Under the pieces are notes generated by a model that ran no database searches, was not told the origin of the DNA, and saw nothing but the letters and a program-made list of their open reading frames with translations. A DNA stretch of 59,655 nucleotides from the NCBI GenBank assembly GCA_032161045.1, contig JAVHTH010000021.1; one strand, 5' to 3'. This stretch comes from Fervidibacter sinensis. Lineage in GTDB: Bacteria; Armatimonadota; Fervidibacteria; Fervidibacterales; Fervidibacteraceae. The position numbers and the translations under genes were made by a program. Below, piece after piece: positions 42,320 through 49,911 of the stretch (position 1 is its first letter; each line of letters begins with the position of its first letter).

Positions 42320-42919
42320 CTAAGCCAACCTCGTCCAAACCTCGCCATCATTTGGGTTCTCCTTTACTCGCTCTTGAAGTCTCTGCATCTCCCAATCTGG
42401 GAGACCGGGAACGAAGCAGTGGACTTGAAAACCTGATGACGGGAGACCTTGAAAAAGGACCAAGTTACCGCCCCGTTTGAAATGGGTAGAAAAGCCGGTT
42501 GCCGCTGTGAGATGCTTCACCCACTCAGGCATTTGTTGTGTTAACTCCAATTCCTCCCAACCAAGCCGTTGCAACTCCCTACGATACCAATTCAAAACTT
42601 TTTGCTGCGAGTCATGAGTCCGAAAGACTGCGGGGACAATGAAGACCTGCTTCTCAACTTGTCCGAATTTTCCCCTAAGCATGCGATGGGAAGGCAGATT
42701 TGACATCGTCTCATCAAACTGTGCGTTTGGGTAAATAGGGAAATCGGGCACCAACTTTTGAAATTCGGCGAAAGTTAGTAGCGGCGCCGCTGTTTGCTGA
42801 TAGAAGCGGTAGGCAAAAAATCCGCCAATCCCGCAACTGCAAAGGACGATGAAGCCGACGACGAGACTACATTCCAAGAACCACCAAAGCCATCGCGGCG
42901 TTGACGACTTTTGAGTCAT
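42320..42919 (-). CDS. N-terminal part of membrane-anchored TPR protein
   Basis: A 199-residue frame. ATG 42919 follows GAGGGAAAAAGA. It has one membrane segment (WLWWFLECSLVVGFIVLCSC and on to GIGGFFAYRF, about 10-40), then a globular part (FPIYPNAQFDETMSNLPSHR, QQKVLNWYRRELQRLGWEEL) and the first half of a TPR unit (NPNDGEVWTRLA) where it meets a TAG codon at 42320-42322. The same frame continues directly into the next TPR units. Whether this is a nonsense mutation, an assembly error or readthrough cannot be told here. Confidence 0.7.
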   Translation of the reverse strand: MTQKSSTPRWLWWFLECSLVVGFIVLCSCGIGGFFAYRFYQQTAAPLLTFAEFQKLVPDFPIYPNAQFDETMSNLPSHRMLRGKFGQVEKQVFIVPAVFRTHDSQQKVLNWYRRELQRLGWEELELTQQMPEWVKHLTAATGFSTHFKRGGNLVLFQGLPSSGFQVHCFVPGLPDWEMQRLQERVKENPNDGEVWTRLA

Positions 42920-43208
42920 CTCTTTTTCCCTCCCTCGCAAAAGCGTCCAAACCGAATTGTGGCGCTAATTTCATCACAATGAACATCAACGGCGCTCTCA
43001 ACTGTTTCTTGGTTTCGGAAGCATCGGCTTCTCGGTCCTTTCCTTAACCTAAGAGGACAACACAAATTGCGGGATTCTCCGTTAGGCATCCTGTTAACTT
43101 GGCTCCATGATTGCCGCCCTTCCCCATTTCTTGTGCAGTGCCTACAATTTGCCTAATGTCCATTCAAAATCAGCCTGTTGCATTACTTCTGAAGCAGGAG
43201 TGAAAACG

Positions 43209-44066
43209 ATGGCAAAGCGTGGTCATAAGCGTTTCTGGAGGTTTGGTTGCCTTACGGCGCTTTTGCTTGGGGGAGCGGTTTTTATTTGGCTGTTCACATC
43301 CACACGCCAAATCCCGACAACGAGCGTAATCACTCAGCGAACAATCTTAGCGCTTCACGGACCACTTGACCCGAACGATGAAGGTGTTAAGGCTGTTTGG
43401 AAAGCATTAACTGACAGGTGGCAGGGTGAAAATGCGCTGTTTGGGCGAGTCTTGGGGTGGCTTGGCATTCCAAGGGAATTGACGATCGTGCTTTACGATA
43501 CACAACCTTCACCTTTGGGTGTCGTCGCTATTAACTTCCGCAAAGGTTTCCGCTGGCTATGGCTTCCGCTGAGAATTTTCGGGAAGCACTTCAAAGGCGC
43601 ACACTACATCGTGTCACACCATTTCGTCGCTGGCATGATGGGCGGGACTATCATCGTTGCCGAAGACGAAGTGACTCTCTGCTACGCTATTGACAACATT
43701 ATGCGCGCGGGCGAAAGCGAAAAACCGAACTTGAGATTCACCCGCAAATTGCGCGACCGATACGACCTCGTCGGGTTCGTCAGCCCTCAAATACTTTCCT
43801 CCAAAGAACACATCCAACTTCCAGCAAACTTGGGTGAAATCGGGCTTGACATAGTTGATACCAAGGAGTTGCGGGGTTCGGTCTTTTGGATTTGCCAAAG
43901 CGAGCGCGAGGCTGAAGCAATGACTCGGGCTTTAGAGCGGGCTGAAAAGGAAATATCGGCGGATTTCTCTCGTAAGGGCGTGCAATGTTCGTTCCGAAAG
44001 CAGCGGGAAGAAATGTTCGTTTGGTGGGAATTTCGGTTAACGAACTTCACGGCTCTCTTCCGCTAA
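43209..44066 (+). CDS. Hypothetical membrane-anchored protein
   Basis: A 285-residue protein with one N-terminal membrane span (FGCLTALLLGGAVFIWLF, about 14-31) and a globular remainder with no recognised family. Visible segments are LTIVLYDTQPSPLGVVAIN, HHFVAGMMGGTIIVAEDEV and EAEAMTRALERAEKEIS. The C-terminal residues EFRLTNFTALFR are encoded by a TTCGGTTAACGAA repeat like those near 21.1 kb, so the original 3' end may have been altered by a repeat. ATG 43209 follows CAGGAG; the frame is open to 43107. Confidence 0.65.
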   Translation: MAKRGHKRFWRFGCLTALLLGGAVFIWLFTSTRQIPTTSVITQRTILALHGPLDPNDEGVKAVWKALTDRWQGENALFGRVLGWLGIPRELTIVLYDTQPSPLGVVAINFRKGFRWLWLPLRIFGKHFKGAHYIVSHHFVAGMMGGTIIVAEDEVTLCYAIDNIMRAGESEKPNLRFTRKLRDRYDLVGFVSPQILSSKEHIQLPANLGEIGLDIVDTKELRGSVFWICQSEREAEAMTRALERAEKEISADFSRKGVQCSFRKQREEMFVWWEFRLTNFTALFR

Positions 44067-44071
44067 GACGC

Positions 44072-44100
44072 TTGACAACTTTTTCCGTTGCAACCATAAT
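44072..44100 (+). promoter_or_regulatory. Promoter for the PorV-like gene
   Basis: TTGACA (44072-44077) and CATAAT (44095-44100) are separated by 17 bases, an almost ideal sigma-70-type promoter, 38 bases before the start at 44138. Confidence 0.65.
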
Positions 44101-44137
44101 TGCGGCGGGTAAATCTTCCCCAATGGGGTGATGAGCG

Positions 44138-45352
44138 ATGAGAAGGTCGGTGGTCGGTTGCGTTTTGGTTTTGCTGTTGAGCATTGTGGCTGTCGGGTTT
44201 GGGCAGCAAGTTGGACCAAAGTTCCTTGACAGGTCGTTTCAGCGACCGGGAGCAAGGGCGTTGGGAATGGGTGGAGCGTATCTTCTGGCAACTGACGATG
44301 CAACCGCAGTTGCGTGGAACCCAGCAGCGTTGGTGAACGCGAAGCGTTTCACCTTGCCCGCCGAAATTTCTGGGCGGACGAACTTCAATGTCCAAGATGT
44401 TAAGGACCTCGTTGACTCTTTGAAAGACATTCGTGACCAAATCGGTCCATCCCCTAATCTACAAGTTTTGGCGAAAGCCGTTAGGGAAGTTCGCAACTTC
44501 GCCCTTGATGAAGGTGCAGTTGCAGGTGGCGTTCCAACGACCTTGCGAGGTGTTGTCTCTCCTATTGCAGGTTTAACATTCGGTTCGTATGGAATTGCCT
44601 TCAGTAGCGGTGCTTTCACGCAAGTTCAAATCTTCGTTGACCAAACTGCTGATCCAGACCCCGGCGATAACATCACTCTTTCCGCTCAACCCACAAATGT
44701 CTACACTCGCGGTGGTGGAATTGCCATTTCAAGTTTGGCTCTCGCCCACGCTCGTCAAATGCCTGCGGGCTTGACTTTAGGGCTTTCAGTTCGCGGTGTT
44801 AGAGCAGACTTTCAAGGTTACGCTGCGTCGGCTGGTGTTGACGATTTGGACAACCCAACTTATGGAGATGCACTTGGTTTTGCTTTCGCCCGAGTTCACA
44901 AAACCAAATTCACCCTTGACATCGGTGCACTTTGGGAGCCGCCAATTCAACCTCCGATGGTCAAAGTTCGCTACGCTGCTGTTGTCCGAAATGTCTTACC
45001 CGTCAAGTTCAATCTGACTGCTAAGGATTTGGATGGCAACCCGGTTCCCGGATTTGATTTTTCCTTCCGCCTCAACCCTGAAATTGACTTGGGCGTTTTG
45101 GCAGAATGGCGCGGACGAACCATCGGAGTGTTTGAACTTCACAATGTCACTTCAAGCAACGGCGGCGACATGACCGTCCATGCCGGGATTGAGCATTGGC
45201 TTATGGGCAATGTTTTCGCAATTCGGCTCGGCTACGATGACGACAAGCCAGTTTTCGGCTTGGGCATTAACTTGAAAGCCCTCAGAATTGACTTGGCCGC
45301 AGGCTTCAAACCCAAAGAGAGAGCAGCGATTGGAATAAGCCTGAGGTTCTGA
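44138..45352 (+). CDS. PorV/UPF0164-like outer-membrane beta-barrel protein
   Basis: A 404-residue exported protein. The signal peptide (CVLVLLLSIVAVGFG/QQ) is followed by the family mark RPGARALGMGGAYLLATDDA and AVAWNPAALV, then alternating beta strands, ending in a terminal Phe (GISLRF), as in outer-membrane barrels. PorV-type proteins act in surface secretion or fatty-acid-like transport. It supports a diderm cell plan. A good promoter precedes it and a strong terminator follows. AATGGGGTGATGAGCG lies before the ATG. Confidence 0.85.
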   Translation: MRRSVVGCVLVLLLSIVAVGFGQQVGPKFLDRSFQRPGARALGMGGAYLLATDDATAVAWNPAALVNAKRFTLPAEISGRTNFNVQDVKDLVDSLKDIRDQIGPSPNLQVLAKAVREVRNFALDEGAVAGGVPTTLRGVVSPIAGLTFGSYGIAFSSGAFTQVQIFVDQTADPDPGDNITLSAQPTNVYTRGGGIAISSLALAHARQMPAGLTLGLSVRGVRADFQGYAASAGVDDLDNPTYGDALGFAFARVHKTKFTLDIGALWEPPIQPPMVKVRYAAVVRNVLPVKFNLTAKDLDGNPVPGFDFSFRLNPEIDLGVLAEWRGRTIGVFELHNVTSSNGGDMTVHAGIEHWLMGNVFAIRLGYDDDKPVFGLGINLKALRIDLAAGFKPKERAAIGISLRF

Positions 45353-45388
45353 GCACCTTTTCTGAAGCCCTGACGAGTTAGCGGACTG

Positions 45389-45438
45389 AAGGGCAGGTTC
45401 GCTTCACACCTCACTTTGTGAACCTGCCTTCGCTTTTT
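45389..45438 (+). terminator. Rho-independent terminator after PorV-like gene
   Basis: GGCAGGTTC (45392-45400) and GAACCTGCC (45420-45428) form a 9-base-pair stem with a 19-base loop, followed by TTCGCTTTTT. Confidence 0.8.
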
Positions 45439-45495
45439 ACCCATGCCCCTGCGAGTTGCTGCTGATTGTGCAAAAACTTTGTGTGGTGATGAACC

Positions 45496-45738
45496 ATGAC
45501 CCGCTCTAAATTGGTCGTGACAGGCATTGTGAAGGACGGCGTTGTTGTGCCGGAAGGAGAGTTGCCTCTACCGGAAGGCACGAAAGTAGAGATCGTCTTC
45601 CCGCCCGGTTACGACGAACTGCCGAAGGAGTTTTGGGAAGAGATGGAAATGTGGGAGCGGGCAAGTGCTGAAGCGCTAGAACTGGTAGAACGCATGGCAC
45701 AAGAATGGGAGCGTGAGGAGCGAAATGAGGTGCGGTGA
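45496..45738 (+). CDS. Antitoxin of a MazF-type pair
   Basis: An 80-residue acidic protein. The N-terminal half reads like a swapped-hairpin/DUF104-like domain (VTGIVKDGVVVPEGELPLPE, GTKVEIVFPP), and the second half is a charged helix (FWEEMEMWERASAEALELVE). It overlaps the MazF-like toxin gene by 14 bases. It should bind and neutralise that toxin and repress its own promoter. GTGGTGATGAACC lies before the ATG. Confidence 0.75.
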   Translation: MTRSKLVVTGIVKDGVVVPEGELPLPEGTKVEIVFPPGYDELPKEFWEEMEMWERASAEALELVERMAQEWEREERNEVR

Positions 45739-46063
45739 AATTTGGTGGGTGCGGATACCATTTTCAGGGGGACATGAACAAGCAGGTGAACGCCCAGCCC
45801 TTATTCTACAAAGCGATTCTGCTATCGCTGTTTTGCCGACAATAATTATTGTGCCTTTCACCAGCGTTTTAGCGACCTTACGCTTCCCCGGCACATTGTT
45901 AGTTCATCCAACTCCGCAAAATGGGTTGATCGTTCCTTCAGTTGCTTTGGTGTTTCAAATTCGGGTGCTGGACAAGCGATGCTTTATCCGTCGCATGGGT
46001 GAATTGGAAGCGGCAACTCTGGCACAAATTTGGACAATTCTGGACAGTTTGTTAGGACGGTGA
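45725..46063 (+). CDS. MazF/PemK-like endoribonuclease toxin
   Basis: A 112-residue toxin. It starts MRCGEIWWVRIPFSGGHEQA and has GERPALILQSD, TIIIVPFTSVLATLRFP and a C-terminal helix (LEAATLAQIWTILDSLL), all typical of MazF-type mRNA interferases. The conserved Arg-Pro after the first loop (GERPALIL) and the strand with Thr-Ser (VPFTS) match the active site. ATG 45725 follows AGGAG; a GTG four codons earlier is the alternative. It overlaps the antitoxin gene, so the pair is coupled. Confidence 0.9.
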   Translation: MRCGEIWWVRIPFSGGHEQAGERPALILQSDSAIAVLPTIIIVPFTSVLATLRFPGTLLVHPTPQNGLIVPSVALVFQIRVLDKRCFIRRMGELEAATLAQIWTILDSLLGR

Positions 46064-46065
46064 AA

Positions 46066-46120
46066 AATGTAGCGTCGGAGTTCATCCTCGACGCACTTTT
46101 TCGCAGACTAAAAGCCGATG
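46066..46120. repeat. Degenerate TGTAGCGTCG repeat
   Basis: TGTAGCGTCGGAG followed by CTCGACGCA makes an imperfect hairpin, with AAAAGCCGATGTTACATC reading into the end of the convergent vWA gene. It fills the gap between the toxin and that gene. Confidence 0.5.
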
Positions 46121-48409
46121 TTACATCTTCAGCAACTTGACATCTTCTTCGCTCAATTCCGTTTTGCCTTCAGCGCCAATTTGCAGCGCGAGTTTATCGT
46201 CGGCAACGATGATGACTTCGTCGCCCAACGAGACAAACTTTGCCAAGTCAGGACGAAGTTGAACGAGTTGCACGACTGCTTTGCTGAATTGCTGGATTTT
46301 GATGACCTGATGCTTTTGCGGGTCAAAGCGCAAGTCAATCCACTGCTTGCCTCGTTGTGCGAATGCTCGGTCAGCGATAACTTGCATCCCCGTGATGACT
46401 TGAACTTCACCGGTGCGACCAATGATGGCTTGACCTCCAAAACCTGCTGCACCGGGTGAACCGAAACCACCGAGACCGCTCATAAGGGGAACGCCCGATA
46501 TTTGCTTCATCGGTGCTTGCTGTCCCATTGCCAAGTCATACTGCGTTGTCGCCCTTTGCAAAACTTGTCTGTTCATCGCTTGAGCGACTGCCCATGCACC
46601 TGCTTTCGCTTCGGCTGCTGCTCTCAATTCTCTTTCCGCTCGTTCCCTCAATTGTGCCAGTGGGATAGTTGGCTCAGTGACAAGGAAGGCTGTGAACTCT
46701 GTCAACACACCGAACTCCTTTGACAGCCTCACGATTTCGTCAATCAACTCTGGGTTGCGACCTTTCGCTGCAAGTTCATCCAGCAAGTATCCGATTTTGC
46801 GAGCAGCCCAAATTCGCGGGACAAAGTCGTGCTGTGTCTCTCGTTCGGGAAATTCAACGGTGAAAGTGAAAGTTTGATCTCTGCCGTTGACCTTTCCTAT
46901 AAGCCTCACGGTTGCTTTCCCGCTTTCGGCGTAAGCGCCAGCCAAAACGACTTCAGTACCTTTGAACAGGTCGGGAACTTGCCGTGGGTAAACATCTCGG
47001 ACACGAACTCCTTCAAAAGTCATCTGAACATCTGTCAAGACGGGTTCACTTAGCATCGTGAACAAGTCGGCGATTTTCGCCTCAACACTTTCCTTTGGTC
47101 GGACATAAATGCTTGCACCGCTGTTTTCGTTTGCGAGCCTGTCAAGAAAAACGGCGTTCACATCGTAACCGACCCCGAAGACGAAAATCCGAACGCGCGC
47201 TTCATTTGCCTTCCGCACATTCGCCAAAATTTGCTCAATGTTCGTTTCGCCGACCGTCGGCAGACCGTCGGTCAGGAACATCAAAAACCTCGGTCGTTCG
47301 CGGTCAATAAGTAACGGCAACGCCGTCAAAAGAGCCTCGTTGATGTTCGTCCCGCCTTGTGCTGTCAAGCCATCAACGAACCGAATTGCTTCGCGCTTGT
47401 TTTCGTCGTTGGCAACCCGCAAATCGCGCCACAGCAAGTCTGGGCTTTCGTTGAACGCGATGACATTGAAGCGGTCATCGGGATTCAACCGCTCAACGCA
47501 GAACTTCAATGCTTCCTTCGCTTGCTCAATCTTTTCTCCGCTCATGCTTCCAGTTCGGTCAAAGACGAAAACGATGTCTTTGGGCAGAACCTTCCCCCGC
47601 TCCCACTCAACTTGCGGCGTCAGGAAGAGCAGGAAGTATCCGTCGCGGTTGGGACGGTTGCGGTAAGGCAAAATCGTCGCGCCGAAAGCGCCTTCAGAAA
47701 CGCTGTAGTAGAGCACAAAATCTTCCTGCTCTCGGACATTGTTGGCTTCGTAAGTGATTATGGCTTCATGATCGCTCGGTCGGCGAACGGAAATCGGATG
47801 CGTAGGCGAGTAGACAGTTTTGATCGGCAGTCGGGAACGGATGCGGACAGTTATCGTTGCCTCGCGAATTGGCTTTTCGGAAATTCGCTCAATTCTCATC
47901 GGGTAGACAAAGCGGTAAGTGTTGCCTTGGCGGCGCAGGAGTTGGTCATAGCGGACAATAACCTCCCGCTCGCCATGCGGTGGGAACGGGAAAATCCGAA
48001 GCCTGAAAGTTTGGCGGTTAACAAATTCAAGCAACGCAGGATCGCGCCTTGCGCCAACAATTCGTTCGTAGGTTCTCACTGCCTCCTCCCGGTTGAGTAA
48101 TTCCGCCTCATAAGTTTTGCCATCAATGACCAAAGCCAAACGGTTGACAGCAGCGTTTTCAGGTGCTGGGAACAAGTAAATGCCTTCGCGTTGGTAAGGC
48201 GCTTCGTTGACGAACGCTTGTCTCGCTGTAACCTGAACCACGCCGTCGGTGATGTTTGCTTCCATGTGCCTGAACCGGATGGAGAAACCGGGGACTGGAA
48301 CGGGTCGGGGAATTGGCGGTCTGTCATCCGGCGGGGGAACAACAATACCGCACGCCCAAGCGAAAATTGGCGTCAAAATTGTCGCTAAAACCAAAACGCT
48401 CAAACGCAC
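46121..48409 (-). CDS. VIT and von Willebrand A domain protein
   Basis: A 762-residue exported protein. After a hydrophobic start (VRLSVLVLATILTPIFAWAC) comes a VIT domain (about 45-170, MEANITDGVVQVTARQAF, GIYLFPAPENAAVNRLAL, EEAVRTYERIVGARRDPALL), then a vWA domain with the metal site DRTGSMSG (Thr where Ser is usual), FNVIAFNESP and FLTDGLPTVGE. The C-terminus holds a glycine-rich segment and a helical part. It binds a partner through the metal site. GTG 48409 follows GGGAGGT by eight bases; a longer frame to 48547 runs through a repeat and was rejected. Confidence 0.88.
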   Translation of the reverse strand: MRLSVLVLATILTPIFAWACGIVVPPPDDRPPIPRPVPVPGFSIRFRHMEANITDGVVQVTARQAFVNEAPYQREGIYLFPAPENAAVNRLALVIDGKTYEAELLNREEAVRTYERIVGARRDPALLEFVNRQTFRLRIFPFPPHGEREVIVRYDQLLRRQGNTYRFVYPMRIERISEKPIREATITVRIRSRLPIKTVYSPTHPISVRRPSDHEAIITYEANNVREQEDFVLYYSVSEGAFGATILPYRNRPNRDGYFLLFLTPQVEWERGKVLPKDIVFVFDRTGSMSGEKIEQAKEALKFCVERLNPDDRFNVIAFNESPDLLWRDLRVANDENKREAIRFVDGLTAQGGTNINEALLTALPLLIDRERPRFLMFLTDGLPTVGETNIEQILANVRKANEARVRIFVFGVGYDVNAVFLDRLANENSGASIYVRPKESVEAKIADLFTMLSEPVLTDVQMTFEGVRVRDVYPRQVPDLFKGTEVVLAGAYAESGKATVRLIGKVNGRDQTFTFTVEFPERETQHDFVPRIWAARKIGYLLDELAAKGRNPELIDEIVRLSKEFGVLTEFTAFLVTEPTIPLAQLRERAERELRAAAEAKAGAWAVAQAMNRQVLQRATTQYDLAMGQQAPMKQISGVPLMSGLGGFGSPGAAGFGGQAIIGRTGEVQVITGMQVIADRAFAQRGKQWIDLRFDPQKHQVIKIQQFSKAVVQLVQLRPDLAKFVSLGDEVIIVADDKLALQIGAEGKTELSEEDVKLLKM

Positions 48410-48483
48410 AGCAACGCACCTCCCGAACAATTCGGTTTTGCCGTTCGTTTGGACGAATTGGGCAGTCAAATTGTTCCCAAACA

Positions 48484-48543
48484 AGTAGGGCGCAGTTTCA
48501 CACTGCGCCGATGAAGAGTTCGGCAGGGTATAACCCACTTGTA
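48484..48543. repeat. Degenerate two-hairpin repeat
   Basis: GTAGGGCGCAGTTTCACACT, then GCGCC, then TTCGGCAGGGTATAACCC. The first hairpin is intact and the second is worn. It sits between the divergent vWA and phosphodiester glycosidase genes. Confidence 0.7.
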
Positions 48544-48607
48544 GCACTCGTCATTTCAGTCCTACTTGGGGCAAGGCAAAATTTTTGACAGCGAAAGGGT
48601 GAACGAA

Positions 48608-49345
48608 ATGCGATTTGTCGTTTGCTTTGCGATTTTGGCGATTGCCCTGACAGAAACGAGAGGGCAAGTAGGCTACACATACGGCGCAAAAGTTTTGGGT
48701 GCAAAAGTTCATTATGTAGTTGTCAACCCCATGAGCGGTAACATCCGCATCACGCCCGCATATGTCGCCGGTGGTTTGCCTTTTGAGGCTTTCATTGCGC
48801 TTTACCATCCCATCGCTGCAATCAACGGGACATTCTTCAACCCGAGAACGAAACATCCCGTTGGCGACATCGTCATAGAGGGCACGCACCTCAACAGGGG
48901 CAAATTGCGGACGGCATTCGTTGTTGAAGGACCATTTGCTTTTATCACGACCATCCCGACTTCAACGGACTTCACGAGCAAGGTTGAAAATTTGCTCGCT
49001 TGTGGTCCGAGACTTTTGACTGATGGACGCATAACTGTCTACCCGGCAGCGGAAGGGTTCCGGGACAAAAGGCTGTTCCGACCGGCGAAGCGAAGTGTCA
49101 TCGGCGTGACGAAGCATGGTAAAGTCATTTTCGCAGTCATCGTCACTCCGGTGACGCTCACGAAAGCGGCTCAAATCATGCAAGCATTGGGTTGCGTTGA
49201 CGCGATGAACTTGGACGGCGGAGGTTCATCGGCGCTCTATTGTGCTGGCAAATTCTTCGTCAAGCCGAACCGGAAACTGTCAACAGTGTTGATGGTCTTG
49301 CCGGCAAGGAATTTGCGGACGGTTGGGTTGACAGGGGGGCAATGA
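48608..49345 (+). CDS. Secreted phosphodiester glycosidase (NAGPA domain)
   Basis: A 245-residue protein of the NAGPA/DUF2233 family, related to the enzyme that removes N-acetylglucosamine from phosphodiesters. A signal peptide (MRFVVCFAILAIALTETRG/Q) precedes AAINGTFFNPRTKHPVGD, LLACGPRLLTDGR and DAMNLDGGGSSALY, the conserved marks. ATG 48608 follows AAAGGGTGA; the frame is open to 48566. Its stop lies one base from the ATG of cdd, so the two are likely cotranscribed. Confidence 0.88.
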   Translation: MRFVVCFAILAIALTETRGQVGYTYGAKVLGAKVHYVVVNPMSGNIRITPAYVAGGLPFEAFIALYHPIAAINGTFFNPRTKHPVGDIVIEGTHLNRGKLRTAFVVEGPFAFITTIPTSTDFTSKVENLLACGPRLLTDGRITVYPAAEGFRDKRLFRPAKRSVIGVTKHGKVIFAVIVTPVTLTKAAQIMQALGCVDAMNLDGGGSSALYCAGKFFVKPNRKLSTVLMVLPARNLRTVGLTGGQ

Positions 49346-49346
49346 G

Positions 49347-49739
49347 ATGGCGGTTGATTGGGACGCTTTAATTGTTGCAGCGAAACGAGTTCGCGAAAAC
49401 GCTTATGCGCCTTACTCGCAATTTCAAGTCGGTGCAGCGCTGCTTGGCAAATCGGGGCGCATCTATGTCGGCTGCAATGTTGAAAACGCTTCCTACGGCT
49501 TGACAATTTGCGCTGAACGAAATGCTGTCTTTTCAGCGGTCGCTGCGGGCGAGCGTGAGTTTGTTGCTTTGGTGATTGCAGGCAAAGATGCCAAAGTTTT
49601 CCCTTGCGGAGCGTGTAGACAGGTCCTCGCTGAATTTTGTGACGATTTGCCCATCCGCATAGTCGGTGAAGACGGAGCGCAAACTGAAACCAATTTGCGC
49701 GAATTGCTACCCCACGCCTTTCGGTTCAGGAATTCGTAA
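49347..49739 (+). CDS. cdd: Cytidine deaminase
   Basis: A 130-residue homotetrameric-type cytidine deaminase. Zinc ligand and base are in CAE (Cys55, Glu57, TICAERNAVF), and the other two ligands are Cys87 and Cys90 in PCGACRQVL. The start reads AYAPYSQFQVGAALL. It converts cytidine and deoxycytidine to uridine forms. The ATG directly follows the upstream stop, with GGGGGGCAATGAG before it. Confidence 0.95.
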   Translation: MAVDWDALIVAAKRVRENAYAPYSQFQVGAALLGKSGRIYVGCNVENASYGLTICAERNAVFSAVAAGEREFVALVIAGKDAKVFPCGACRQVLAEFCDDLPIRIVGEDGAQTETNLRELLPHAFRFRNS

Positions 49740-49773
49740 CTTCGGGGTCTATCCCCGGTGGACTTTCATGAAC

Positions 49774-49799
49774 CGTCGCCCACAAGGGGCGACGCTACA
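49774..49799. repeat. CGTCGCC/GGCGACG hairpin repeat
   Basis: CGTCGCCCACAAGGGGCGACG-type hairpin (arms CGTCGCC and GGCGACG) followed by CTACA, in the gap between cdd and the GH38 gene. Its order is the reverse of the copy near 6.6 kb. Confidence 0.6.
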
Positions 49800-49911
49800 A
49801 AAGTGGGTCCTCAATTTCGGGCAAATCCCGATGCCACACGGTGAATTTCACTGCCCTAAAATTTTTGCGGCTGTGACGAGAAGACAAAAACTCAGGAGGT
49901 GGCTTTTCGGG

